From positions 624,680-688,679 of the forward strand of contig LSRX01000057.1 of assembly GCA_001939145.1 (NCBI GenBank): a DNA stretch of 64,000 nucleotides. Direction: 5' to 3'. The stretch comes from Symbiodinium microadriaticum (Eukaryota; Sar; Dinophyceae; Suessiales; Symbiodiniaceae). Below, in pieces: positions 12,217 to 20,545 of this stretch (positions within the stretch are counted from its first letter, which is position 1; the number at the start of each line of letters is the position of its first letter). A program made the position numbers and the translations under genes. The notes beneath the pieces are model-generated. The model saw nothing but the letters and a program-made list of their open reading frames with translations, was not told the origin of the DNA and did not search any database.

Positions 12217-15200
12217 TAGATAGAGAGATAGATAGATAGATAGATAGATAGATAGTATATAAAAAAACAGGTAGAGTATATATAAAAAAAAGCAGGTAGA
12301 AGGTAAAATTGTTTGCCGCTGGAGCTTCCAAAGTTTGGCCCTTTTCGCTTTTCACTGCCGCATGTCTATTCGCGTCCGCATCCCAGTCGCGGGATGTCTC
12401 TTAGCTTGCTGCGTTGTGCAGGAAGATGCCCGCTGCACTCCGTGCCCCAACATGGGAAATCTCACCATTGGCTGCACATCCACGGAGCTGCATGTGCCAC
12501 CCGGCTACATGGTCCGGGCCTTGGGCTGTAGCTCAGATCCTTCAGCTCAGCTCTATGGCCGTTATTCGACGCGATGCCCCCCCAGCTCTGGCAGAGGTGG
12601 ATTTCGATCGCGACGTGGCCGCCGATCTCTCTGCCTGGTATCGGTGCCCCAATGAGATGGCCCCTTGCACTTGAACTTGGAAGTTGTATGTCAGATGACC
12701 CGTGAAGAGGTTTGCTTCGCCTGCGACGTAGTTAGCCGTGAGTGAGCCGTGATTAGCTGAGGCCTGCCGCGGCGGCCACTTCAATGCCAGCAGCGTCCCC
12801 GGGGCGCGCGCGGAGGACGGGGCCCGGGGGTTGGAGGTGCATGCCTCTCAGGCGGTTGGAGGGCCTCCTGGGGATTCTGAGATCGTCTCCAAGGCTGGAG
12901 ATGTGGGACTATAGCTTTGATTGGTTTGGCTTGGGCACACAGCTTCAAGCAACAGGATGCTTTGGATGCACCGTAGCCATCGCAACAACATTACGTGATC
13001 CTTGCAGACAACGGGGACTATGAGGGGAGCAGTGTGTCATGGTGTGTGCTGGCAGGAGCTGGCGCCCATGTGTGAAGAGGGCTATCATGGCCCCGGGACC
13101 CTTGGTACAAATTTGCGCCCGCAGAAGTCACAGCGAGAGAGGAGAGAGAGGGAGAAAGAGACAGTCCCTTAAGCCTGCAGGGTTAGACTCGAGCGCTGTC
13201 TCGTCAGTTTGAACCCCACTATGCGACCTAAAGCTGGATCTATGGTAATTAAATTATGTGGCTTCCTCATTAGGGTGCTCGCAACTTCAATCGAACTCGT
13301 TAACGGGGACCCAGTTCAGAGGTGGAGTTTTCAGTCATCTTGGCCCGCCAGGAGCGCAGCGCAGTCGGAGCAGGATTTCTCATCAGTCAGGGAGGGATGG
13401 AGAGGGAAGGAGAGGGAGGAAAAAAGGGTTTGCATGACGAGGTTGAGGTGGAGGAGGGAGGGGAGAAGGGAGAGAATGGAAAGACCGCAAGAGGGAAGAA
13501 AGAAAGAGAGAAGTATGTAGAAGGGAAGCGAAGGCATCGAGGGCGTCACTCCTTGAAACCGCGTCGAGGTGCACGAACTGCACTGAAGGCTACGCGCGTG
13601 CAGATGCAGATGTTCTGCAGTGCGTCCCCTGCGCCAACTGGACCACCTCGCCAAAGCAGGCCGGGAACAAACGGAGGGAACTGGCACAAAGCGGGCAGTG
13701 CGGTTTTCAAGGTGGTGTGGTACGTCAGCTTCTTTCTCTTAAAGAACCTGGCCCTCTTTGTTTCGGCGGTTGGCAGTGCCGTTGCCCCAGGGTGCAAGGG
13801 AAAGCCTTCGCAGCGTTTGCTGCCGATGCTTGAATATGCTCGAGTCCCTGCCATAAGGTGGAGGGCAGCGGGGGCAAAAGGGCCGCCAGTGCGACGCTTC
13901 TGAATCAGGCCATGTCCTTCGCTGCTGTGGCCGGTGTGACCATGTGGCTCGGAACAAAAAAAGTGCCTGAGTACCTTTACAAGTACCAATGCCTAGTTTG
14001 GACTAAGGTCCCTATCAAATCTATACCGGGGTATTTATGCAGAATGAGAACCAACAGAAAGTACGAAGTTTAAGGAAGTCTGCTTCGGGCTCTGCAGAAG
14101 CTTCGTGCTGAGCTTTGTTGGGCTCCCGAGGTCCGGCGCCATGCAGACGGGCACTTTCAAGAACGATCTCGACAATGCAGCAAAGGACCCCGGAGCCGCC
14201 TTCTCGTGCTGGCACCCTTATGTCCCTGCTTTTTGTTCCCAAGTTTTCTGAGCCTCGTCGCAGGTTGCCCTACACCTGTTGGCTCTGCCGGCATCCCTCG
14301 CCCAAGGGCAAGGCTCCAGTGATGGCGGCGGCAGCAGCAGCATGTCAGGCCAGTGCCTGCTTCAGCTGCTTCACATGGACAGCGGCATCCACAACGTCCA
14401 CATGCTAATGTCCCTTTGGCCAGCGCTGCTTGTGGCACCCTGAGCCGCATTGAGTAGAGGGCTCAAATCTTTCAGCCCGTCATCTCTGGACCAGGGCCAA
14501 CCGAAGGTGCTCCGAATTTTAGCGCGTCTTTCACATTCTTTCACCCACCCGAGGCAGGTCTCGCCGTGCTGAAAGGTGGCTGGCTTGCGGCCGTGGTTGG
14601 AAGCAACGTCTTCCTGCCAGCCTTCATCGCCGGATTCGGAAAGTGCCTTGACGGCCCTTGCAAAGTTTTCATTAAGGTTGGCAAAGCCGTGTTTTAGGAT
14701 TTATATGCTTCTGGGACATAGATAATTTCTATAGATGTTTCGGGTTCATAGGGTTCTACGTATAACGTCACATGGCCTAGGTACCTCGTGGCTTTCCGGC
14801 TGCGGCCTGAATCAGAAAACGAGGCCCTCGGCGTGCTTTGTTGGCCTTCGCGCTGGGGTAGTTGTTTTGAGGTTTATGGTATATACGGCTTAGGAGTTTA
14901 GGGTTTATTAGTTTAGGGTTCCGGTTGAGGTAAGAGCTCGCGCGCTTCAGGCGCTGCATCTGGATTTCCTTCCCCCCGACCCGCAGATGAGTTCCTACGT
15001 TCCGCTGCGGATCGCAGCAGTGCTCGGTGCCATCGTGGGCTTCTCCGCGCTGAGCGTGTGCAGCTGGATCTACACTGTGCCTTGGTCGCCGACGGTCGCC
15101 AGAGACACACATTCGCTGTTCAGCTGCCTGATAAGCCCTGTAAACCCTGAACCAGTAAGCCCTAAACCCGAAGCCGCAACAGGTGAGAACCCGATCGCCG

Positions 15201-18200
15201 AAGGAGACACGACCGCACGTGGCCTATTTGATTCAGGCAGGTTGATCGGAGTCGTAAACCTTAAAATCCGAAAAGCCTACAGCCCTAAAGGCCCTACATA
15301 AAAAGCCTAAACCCTAAACCCCAGAGCTCTGCCAGGCATACCGACCTGAGTGTGCCATTTGGGAGGCCGGCCTTGTCTTGTCGGATCGACCCTATAGTCG
15401 TAGCCTGAAGAGCGCTTCCCTTAAAGGGTTAAAGGGTTACCGGTTACCATAAGGTGTTTATTAGGATTGTATGATAGTTTGGGGCTTTAGGGTTTTGGGT
15501 TTGGGTTTAGTGCTTCATGGTTTTTGCAGCTCGAATGTGTTTGTTCCTCTCTTTGGCACTTCGTTATCGTCTCGGGGCGAAACAATCGGTGAAGTGCCCG
15601 CAAGTAAGCTGCCATGACCGCCAGGTGGAGCGGCTGATGCGTAAGGCCTGCATTGGGGGGCCGAGGGAGGGGTATACAGACCCGCCGCAATGCTCGCCGC
15701 AAATGTGACCATTTGTGCAGCATCCGTATCATTGGTTTTACATAGTCTGGAGGGCTCCTGGTCGGCTCAAGTGCACATGCAGATTTTCTGTGGGTCAAGG
15801 TCATGGTAGGACATTCATGGTGCGCACGGATGCGCACGGTGTCGAGCCACAAGAAGCGAAAACGAACAAATTCTATAATCACCCAGCAACCTGAAAGGAG
15901 CGATTCCTGTGCTTCTAGGGCTCCCATAAATTAAACCAAAAACCATCAAGCCAAAACCTAACCCTAAACCCGAAGAACGATAGAAAAGTTCCTGCCAGGT
16001 GGTCCTTTCACTGATCGCCACCGTCCTGCCTGTCACTTTGTCGCCCGTGGCCTCGTCGGCACAGCAGCCGGGGCACCCCGAAAAAGATTGCAATACTTAC
16101 GTACCTAGCGAAACACCAAGCTACAGGCATACATACCAATACTGGCTGGCTGGCTGCCTGCCTACCTGGCCGCCTGCCTACCTGGCTGGCTGGCTGGCTG
16201 CCACCTACCTACCTACCTACCTACCTACCTAAACCTACCTGCCTGCCTACCTACCTGCCCACACCTACACCTACCTGCCTGCCTGCCTACCTACCGACCG
16301 ACCGACCGACGACCTACCTACCTACCTGCCTACTACCTACGTACCTACCTACCTACCTACCTACCTACCTACCTACCCAACCTACCTACCTACCTACCTA
16401 CCTACCTGCCTACCTACCTACCTACCGACCTACCTACCTACCTACTTACCTACCTGCCTGCCTACCTACCTACCTACCTACCTACCTACTTACCCACCTA
16501 CCTACCTACCTACCTACCGACCCACCTCCAACCTACCTGCCTACCTACCTACCTACCTACCTACCCACCTACCTACCTACCTACCTACCACCCACCTACC
16601 TACCTACCTACCTACCTACCTACCTACCCACCTACCTACCTACCTACCTACCTACCTACATATACATATGAGTCAACAATATCTATGTATGTAATATTTG
16701 TATCTATATATTTATATTATATTCATATTCCTATTTTCGTTTATATTTACATTTCCATACATTTATATTCATTTATGTTTATGTATGTATGAACGTACGT
16801 ACGTACCTATGTACGTATACGTATGGATGGATGGATGGATGGATGGATGGATGGATGGATGGATGTACGCGTGTATGTATACACACATGTGTGTATATGC
16901 ATTCAAAGTAAGCAACTATACACATAGATACCTTCCCATGTCGCACTGGGATTCCATGGAGGGAGAGAGTTGTGCCGTCTCTGGGAAGCAGCGGGGAGCT
17001 CTGAAGGCACTTCAGATGGAAGCCGTGACTCTGGTTCTCATCGCGTCCCTGGTGGCGCATTTATACTTCTGGCCATATCAGGCGGCCTGGCTCTACTAAA
17101 TTCAAGTCTTCAAGTGGGTCCTTTCAAGGGCTGCGCTCTAGTCGTGTCCTGTTTGTGCGGGTGAGGCAGATGACTGGAACCGTGCAGAGATCTACCTGTT
17201 GATCGTGAGCCTGACCATTACAGGGATGACTACTTGTCTTATCGTGACTGGCTCGCATTCAGTGGGAGAGCTTTTGAGCTGGGGGTTAGGTTAGGGGTGC
17301 TGCAGCTTTCAGCGGTGAAGCGGAGGCCAACGACCTGCACTGGGCGAAGTCCACTTTGACACAGCGCGTCCTGGTGTTCCTGATTTGCTCCATTGCTGGA
17401 GACACCCGGCTGCAGTGGCCCTACGGTTCCAAACCGCCCTTCCTTCTTCCTAATTTCCCCTCCCTCCCTCCCTCCCTCCCTCCCTCCCACTTTAGGCGGG
17501 CAGCATGGCAGCTTAGAGTTTAACCGAAGCTCAGGGAATTTGCATCGTCATGATGGTCACCTTCGCCCTGGCCTACCTGGCGGAGCGGCGCCAGAGGGCC
17601 GAGGCCAAGAAGGCGGAGGAAGCGTCGGCCGCCAGGCGCGTGAGCTGCTTTTGGGGTCAGTTCTTGAGAGCAAAGCCATCTGAAGCAGCAGAAAGCTTCG
17701 TTCTGATCAAAACCCTCGAAACGATGGTTGCAGCCGACCCGCAGCCGGGGTTTGCGACGAGACCGAACTTGGGGAATGCTGAGGTGCATTTTTTGTGTGT
17801 CTGTGTGTGTGTGCCCTTCTAACTTTAATCCCTGAAGCCGTAAACCCGACAAAGACGAAGCCCTAAACCCTTACGGAGAGTCACCCGGCATCCCACCTCA
17901 GAAGGGCCCCGTTTCCGGATCTCGGGGTCCAGACTTTCACGATGAGGTCTTTGTCACCGAGAAGGGAGGCCGCCGCTGAGCCCCGCGCTGATGAAACAAG
18001 CACTGTAGATGATTAGATCTGGCACCTTTCTGACGGCGAAGAGCAAAAAGTCCGTCTTTCCTGAACAAGCTTCCTACCAGGCAAGTTTTGCCTTCCGAAT
18101 GTCGTTCTCTCCCCTTAGGGCCGAGCTGGCAGGAAAGCTCGCGCGGGCTGCAGCAGACGTTGGACTCCCTCATCCGGACTGCGCCTCGCCCTGCGAAAGA

Positions 18201-18263
18201 GACGGTTCAGGAAACAAAGGGTTTTTGGATGTTTTTGGCTTCATGCCACTTTTTTTGCTGTAG
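1332..18263 (+). CDS. Copy A: beta-helix / cysteine-rich / multipass membrane protein gene (multi-exon)
   Basis: Composite gene of about 28 exons; the span includes introns. I do not recognise a named family. What is seen, in order: a signal peptide, a right-handed beta-helix ectodomain made of Pmp/POMP-like coils, a CxxC-rich GCC2/GCC3-like region, about eight or nine hydrophobic segments separated by short loops, and a final Ala/Glu/Lys-rich helix. Predicted length is about 1,100 residues. Reading phase matches across nearly every inferred junction and most donors are GC. By architecture it should be a surface-exposed receptor- or channel-like protein with an extracellular N-terminus (inference). 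One exon between membrane segments 4 and 5 and the end of the exon at 12,422 are not resolved. I saw no unavoidable break in copy A, so it is the best candidate for a working gene. Confidence 0.75.
2189..2242 (+). CDS. Copy A exon 2: beta-helix coil
   Basis: 54 bp, phase 0 to 0, between a TTCAG acceptor and a GAG|GC donor. It encodes VGLPKCSGGILQLDGVYE, with the CSGGI motif of a beta-helix coil. Same length and phase in B (24,427) and C (42,209). Confidence 0.72.
2578..2614 (+). CDS. Copy A exon 3: short linker exon
   Basis: 37 bp (phase 0 to 1), encoding VKQEEVLVEGPS, with acceptor ATGCAG and donor TCGT|GC. In B and C the exon is 40 bp, exactly one codon longer, so the frame is kept. Joined to exon 4 it reads GPSCAELLLW. 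Confidence 0.65.
2694..2981 (+). CDS. Copy A exon 4: long beta-helix exon
   Basis: 288 bp, phase 1 to 1, with acceptor GTCCAG and donor GGGGGAG|GC. It encodes alternating coils, including VRFQGNLVLAGQL, GNFTLRPEAHLSIQGCQN, GGCLHIGGDAELLGGQ and LLLRECTAQKGG. The pattern of G-G-x-L/I, short beta strands and regularly placed Cys is that of right-handed beta-helix proteins such as chlamydial Pmp. The B and C homologues are 297 and 291 bp, both whole codons. The minus-strand reading here is only the antisense of this exon. Confidence 0.82.
3498..3575 (+). CDS. Copy A mini-exon 1 (78 bp)
   Basis: Phase 1-1 exon with GCAG acceptor and GGAG|GC donor. It opens GAIRAEN, has core VSGGNVTITES and closes TAADNG. 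One beta-helix coil. Confidence 0.8.
4466..4540 (+). CDS. Copy A mini-exon 2 (75 bp)
   Basis: Phase 1-1, same junctions. Opens GAIQARNMDVSGG, continues SITIRES, closes TSGDG. One codon shorter than the usual 78 bp. Confidence 0.8.
5566..5643 (+). CDS. Copy A mini-exon 3 (78 bp)
   Basis: Phase 1-1, same junctions. Opens GAIRAENTIVSGG, continues NVSITES, closes RASSNG. Confidence 0.8.
6422..6502 (+). CDS. Copy A mini-exon 4 (81 bp)
   Basis: Phase 1-1, same junctions. Opens GAIFAGNMMIVSGG, continues NVTITKS, closes ETWEQG. One codon longer than usual. Confidence 0.8.
7258..7286. repeat. (TA)n microsatellite in mini-exon repeat 5 of copy A
   Basis: About 29 bp of TA inserted into an intron block that is continuous in the sister repeats. 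Confidence 0.95.
7511..7591 (+). CDS. Copy A mini-exon 5 (81 bp)
   Basis: Phase 1-1, same junctions. Opens GAIYAGMDMIVSSG, continues NVTISES, closes EASEDG. The first glycine of the usual SGG is serine here. Confidence 0.8.
8576..8653 (+). CDS. Copy A mini-exon 6 (78 bp)
   Basis: Phase 1-1, same junctions. Opens GAILAENMNMSGG, continues NVTITKS, closes AASQNG. The intron just downstream is shortened and holds a (GT)n run near 8,774. Confidence 0.8.
9516..9593 (+). CDS. Copy A mini-exon 7 (78 bp)
   Basis: Phase 1-1, same junctions. Opens GAIRAWNMDVSGG, continues TVTIKES, closes TAREDG. Last of the array; the following intron (from about 9,780) matches the introns after the last mini-exon in B and C. 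Confidence 0.8.
10632..10712 (+). CDS. Copy A exon: GCIY-type beta-helix coil
   Basis: 81 bp, phase 1-1, acceptor TGGAG, donor GGAG|GC. Encodes CIYAPHEFTHSGGVVSLKG followed by a Cys-containing end. It resembles the mini-exons in length, phase and GG motif but has Cys residues. Homologues: 30,461 (B) and 48,483 (C). Confidence 0.78.
10811..10894 (+). CDS. Copy A exon: GGIFS-type beta-helix coil
   Basis: 84 bp, phase 1-1, acceptor GCAAG, donor GGAG|GC. Encodes GGIFSHNNVTMEEMATLTI and ends DSQAERGG. All three copies keep 84 bp. Copies A and B are identical for about 165 bp from here through the following intron. Confidence 0.8.
11039..11520 (+). CDS. Copy A exon: large beta-helix to cysteine-rich junction exon
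   Basis: 482 bp, phase 1 to 0. Begins with coils containing ASHGGCVYVKAG, LSLSGCMAKGTGGGIYAQG, and CTHCHAPTSECLHLESGEA, and ends with CRECPAGQIRLVAVDK, the first half of a GCC2/GCC3-like motif. The GC donor after GACAAG lets it join directly to EDARCTPCP at 12,422. Copy C has an exon of exactly the same length and phases. The first few codons differ between copies and the acceptor is not the same base in A and C. Confidence 0.8.
11821..12080. repeat. AT-rich microsatellite block of copy A (AATA, TA and TTATA runs)
   Basis: Intron stretch of AAT/AGT trinucleotides, then (TA)n, then a (TTATA)n pentanucleotide array near 12,003-12,061. The equivalent place in C is where the retrotransposon sits, and in B it is the deletion junction. 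Confidence 0.95.
12183..12255. repeat. (TA)n / (GA)n / (GATA)n microsatellite
   Basis: Compound simple repeat in the same intron of copy A; copy B has a similar one at 31,484-31,545. Confidence 0.95.
12422..12557 (+). CDS. Copy A exon: cysteine-rich (CTPCP)
   Basis: Starts in phase 0 after a TGCAG acceptor and encodes EDARCTPCPNMGNLTIG, then CTSTELHVPPGYMVRAL. The Cys spacing fits GCC2/GCC3 or ephrin-receptor-like repeats. The 3' end is uncertain: a GC donor at 12,558 has the right phase but would leave a 28-nt intron, and a donor about 29 bp earlier is an alternative. Copy B shows the same options. Confidence 0.6.
12586..12666 (+). CDS. Copy A exon: cysteine-rich (WYRCPNEM)
   Basis: 81 bp, phase 1-1, encoding AEVDFDRDVAADLSAWYRCP followed by NEMAP. 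Acceptor CCCCCAG, donor CCTT|GC. Joined to the next exon it reads CPNEMAPSEACRGG, a typical GCC2/GCC3 spacing. Copy B has the same length. Confidence 0.65.
12757..12803 (+). CDS. Copy A exon: cysteine-rich (EACRGG)
   Basis: 47 bp, phase 1 to 0, encoding EACRGGHFNASSVPG between a GATTAG acceptor and a GGG|GC donor. Same length in B (32,019). Confidence 0.62.
13056..13096 (+). CDS. Copy A exon: cysteine-rich (CEEGYHGPG)
   Basis: 41 bp, phase 0 to 2, encoding ELAPMCEEGYHGPG. The donor is apparently GA (CCCGG|GA), another non-canonical class used by dinoflagellates. Copy B matches in length and phase. Confidence 0.58.
13569..13659 (+). CDS. Copy A exon: cysteine-rich (CTNCTEGYA)
   Basis: 91 bp, phase 2 to 0. 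Encodes CTNCTEGYARADADVLQC and VPCANWTTSPKQ, the last cysteine motif before the membrane region. GC donor after AAGCAG. Same length in B (32,753). Confidence 0.66.
13712..13777 (+). CDS. Copy A exon: membrane segment 1
   Basis: 66 bp, phase 0-0, encoding VVWYVSFFLLKNLALFVSAV, a hydrophobic span with one Lys-Asn. Same length in B. A very short (52-nt) intron separates it from the cysteine exon. Confidence 0.62.
13858..13964 (+). CDS. Copy A exon: membrane segment 2
   Basis: 107 bp, phase 0 to 2, encoding VEGSGGKRAASATLLNQ and then AMSFAAVAGVTMWLG, a hydrophobic stretch. B matches exactly in length. Confidence 0.65.
14101..14194 (+). CDS. Copy A exon: loop after membrane segment 2
   Basis: 94 bp, phase 2 to 0, encoding FVLSFVGLPRSGAMQTG and FKNDLDNAAKDPG. 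Donor CGGA|GC. Identical length in B (33,285). Confidence 0.6.
14264..14434 (+). CDS. Copy A exon: Ser/Gly-rich loop
   Basis: 171 bp, phase 0-0, encoding LLALPASLAQGQGSS, a GGGSSS stretch, SGQCLLQLLHMDSGIHNVHM and SLWPALLV. The acceptor is GTCGCAG and the donor GTG|GC; the donor is less certain than the acceptor. B matches in length and about 95 percent of sequence. Confidence 0.6.
14554..14664 (+). CDS. Copy A exon: membrane segment 3
   Basis: 111 bp, phase 0-0, encoding AGLAVLKGGWLAAVVGSN then VFLPAFIAGFGKC. Acceptor CCCGAG; the donor seems to be GT after TGCAAA. B has the same length. Confidence 0.63.
14987..15097 (+). CDS. Copy A exon: membrane segment 4
   Basis: 111 bp, phase 0-0, after a clear pyrimidine tract and CCGCAG acceptor. 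Encodes PLRIAAVLGAIVGFSALSVC then SWIYTVPW. B is the same length (34,155). Confidence 0.68.
15540..15670 (+). other. Possible exon or conserved intron block in copy A
   Basis: A conserved block shared with B (34,745-34,890) that can be read as KCPQVSCHDRQVERLMRKAC. The upstream part changes frame between A and B, so I cannot decide whether a short exon sits here. If real, it would lie between membrane segments 4 and 5. Confidence 0.3.
15999..16058 (+). CDS. Copy A exon: membrane segment 5
   Basis: 60 bp, phase 0-0, encoding VVLSLIATVLPVTLSPVASS between CTGCCAG and TCG|GC. B (35,197) is the same length. Confidence 0.63.
16137..16661. repeat. (CTAC)n tetranucleotide microsatellite
   Basis: About 525 bp of imperfect CTAC/CTGC/CCAC repeats inside the intron between membrane segments 5 and 6. 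Copy B has an equally large but different array at the same place. Confidence 0.95.
16823..16865. repeat. (GGAT)n microsatellite
   Basis: Short perfect tetranucleotide run in the same intron, next to GTAC/GTAT-rich sequence. Confidence 0.95.
16992..17081 (+). CDS. Copy A exon: membrane segment 6
   Basis: 90 bp, phase 0-0, encoding RGALKALQMEAVTLVLI then ASLVAHLYFWPYQ. Donor TATCAG|GC. B (36,227) is the same length. The open frame extends upstream, so the start could be a few codons earlier. Confidence 0.65.
17166..17250 (+). CDS. Copy A exon: membrane segment 7
   Basis: 85 bp, phase 0 to 1, encoding ADDWNRAEIYLLIVSLTITG then MTTCLIVT. Donor GACTG|GC. B (36,413) has the same length and phases. 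Confidence 0.67.
17306..17394 (+). CDS. Copy A exon: membrane segment 8
   Basis: 89 bp, phase 1 to 0, encoding FSGEAEANDLHWAKSTL then TQRVLVFLICSI. Acceptor GCTGCAG. Same length in B (36,555). Confidence 0.66.
17457..17488. repeat. (CCCT)n microsatellite
   Basis: Short CCCT run in the intron before membrane segment 9; it may serve as the pyrimidine tract of the following acceptor. Confidence 0.9.
17517..17635 (+). CDS. Copy A exon: membrane segment 9 and charged helix
   Basis: 119 bp, phase 0 to 2, encoding SLTEAQGICIVMMVTFALAY, then LAERRQRAEAKKAEEASAA. B uses an acceptor 6 bp further out (125 bp). In A a one-base loss puts a stop just upstream, so A must use the CTTAG acceptor at 17,516. 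Confidence 0.62.
18119..18263 (+). CDS. Copy A last exon (helical C-terminus)
   Basis: Starts after CCCTTAG in phase 2 and continues the helix as AELAGKLARAAADVGLPH, then a Cys-containing tail to TAG at 18,261-18,263. The open reading ends much later in copy B, so the true C-terminus is uncertain. It could also splice again after GGTTCAG. Confidence 0.5.
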
Positions 18264-20062
18264 GGTTTGGACTGCAGTGCTTGTCCGCGGCGTTGCTGCG
18301 ATGGTGATGACGGTCATAGGTGTGATGATGACGACGATGAAGATGGTATAAGGACGAGCGTGAAAATCACGAAGCATGGCAACGGTGGTGCGGAGGATGA
18401 AGGCAGCTTTGTGTGTTATTGTTGTGGTATGATGATGAAAACAAAGAAGGATTTAGTACTAATATGGCTCGGACAATGACGATAATACTTGCACGCCCAA
18501 GGCCTGGTTTAAGAGTTGAGACCCTAAGGCTCTTAGCACCCTTATGGAAGCCTTGTAGCAACCCTTTTCTGTCCTTGTTTTTTTTCGAGCTCTTCCAAAG
18601 AACACCCACAGACACGCACGCCGACACGCCGCTGAAGCGAACCCTGCAATCGGAAGCCTGGGATGCTGAGGAAGAAGCACACACAAGGTCTCGATCGGCA
18701 CCATCCCCTCGCATAAGTGCCTGATTGATTCGAACAGGGTCCCTTGTAAAGGTGTCTATAAGGGCTACCATTAGTACGTACAGGGCCCTAACAATTGGAA
18801 GGTTCTGGTGGTACGGAGCCTTAAACATATAGTGGTACTGGTAATTCTTCAGGCCTTACGTCATGTAGAAACCCAGCCGAGCCAACAAGTGATTAGTATT
18901 TTGGAGTTTAGGATAGTCGTGTTGTGGTCTACGGTAGCCCCGTTGATAAAGACTATGGTGCAGTTTCCCAAGTGTTTTGGGTTCATAGTGGGGAAAGTAA
19001 TCTCTTACCTGTTTTGGGTGCCATAACCCCTAGATAATCCCAAAGGTCAACCTCCACAGTCCCCACATTAAAACAGGTCAAGCAACTTCATGGAGTGTTG
19101 CAGTCTCCTCCCTGAACACTTGAACCCGAAACTCTTCAGCCCTATATATCATAAACCCTAAGACTCCCAGCTGACTCTGAGGACCGCTCCGCAGCGGTCT
19201 TCGGTCAGACGCAGGAAGATAAGACGACGCCGGGGGCTTTGATGCTGTTTGGGGCTGGATTTCGGGATTGAGAGTTCGTATGGGCTTAGGGGTGTAAGCC
19301 CTTGGCTTTGATCGGGGTTAGGTTTTATAGCAGCATGGGTTCGAGGGCTTGAGATTTGAGTGTTGTAACTAGCCTCCATCGCAGTTGTTGGTTTTGGTTA
19401 ACCTGTTTTGCGGTTAGCATCCTACATGTATACAAACATAAATCTAAGTCCAACAGGCGAACAAAAACGAGGCTTTTCTTGAGGGTTACGTACAATAAAT
19501 ATCGAATCACATTGACATGTATCACCCCTTTCAAAAAAACGTATATTGTGGCTCCTCCTCCATTATGGTTCGGGGTTCGGGTTCCGTCCTTTGCAGCAGA
19601 GCCACTGGCGCAGTGATCAGATGGATCTTGAGTCCTGGAGAACAGAATCCCCCAAATTTGAAGCCCTCATCGCAAATACGCCCTAAACACCAGAACCCTC
19701 GGAAGCCTCCTTGCGCACGAAACCGGCAGTTGACACAGTAGCTCGTTCCTTGCGCACGAAGCCAGCAGCAACACATTGTCCATCTAGGAGCTGCATGGCG
19801 AAGCAAAGCATATTTCGGGGTGAGTTAGGGTTATTTGGATTAGGGTTTAGGGTTGTAATACTGAACGGTTGAGGGAAACATGAGTTAGGCTGCCAGACTT
19901 TGCAATTGCCTCTACATGATCAAATGGAGAGGAAGCAGACGGAGCATGACTTGCAGATCCCCAAACGGGTGTGCATGCATGCATGTACGGACTTTGGACA
20001 AGATGAGTGACGTTGTGTATGTGCTGCATACTTGTACATATATATATACATATATATATATA

Positions 20063-20172
20063 NNNNNNNNNNNNNNNNNNNNNNNNNNNNNNNNNNNNNN
20101 NNNNNNNNNNNNNNNNNNNNNNNNNNNNNNNNNNNNNNNNNNNNNNNNNNNNNNNNNNNNNNNNNNNNNNNN
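20063..20172. other. Assembly gap (110 N)
   Basis: Run of N flanked by (TA)n on the left and a C homopolymer on the right. The reading frames that cross it are artefacts. Confidence 1.
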
Positions 20173-20545
20173 CCCCCCCCCAAGATCTACCATTTCCAGT
20201 TCTCATGGACCTACCATGGAGCCTGCCTTAGGCACCATATATATGTGTTTGTATGTGTGTATATATATATATGTCTATATATATATATGTTTAGATATTT
20301 ATGTATTTATGTATCTATTTATTTATTTATCCTCCCACGCAGCCTGCCTTAAGCACCATATGTACATGTATTGGTATAATTATGCGTATGTATAAGTATA
20401 TCTATGTGGTATGTACCTACATTCGCATTTATTCCTACTTGTTCCCAGGTATGTGAACGTGTGATTGTGAGCGAGGTAAAGCGAGGATTGGATGCGAGCA
20501 CGAACATGTTTGTGCTGGCTGTGCATTTCGTTCGCGTGACCCCAA

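Noticed and set aside
11788..12223. Plus-strand frames of Ile/Tyr repeats near the AT block
   Set aside because: Products of (TTATA)n and (TA)n microsatellites.
15765..15790. Possible spliced-leader relict (GTCGGCTCAAG)
   Set aside because: Only the last bases resemble the dinoflagellate spliced leader; no match to its conserved core, and the B counterpart is more different.
16137..16661. CTAC array considered as a CRISPR-like or minisatellite structure
   Set aside because: No spacers and only a 4-bp period; a plain microsatellite.
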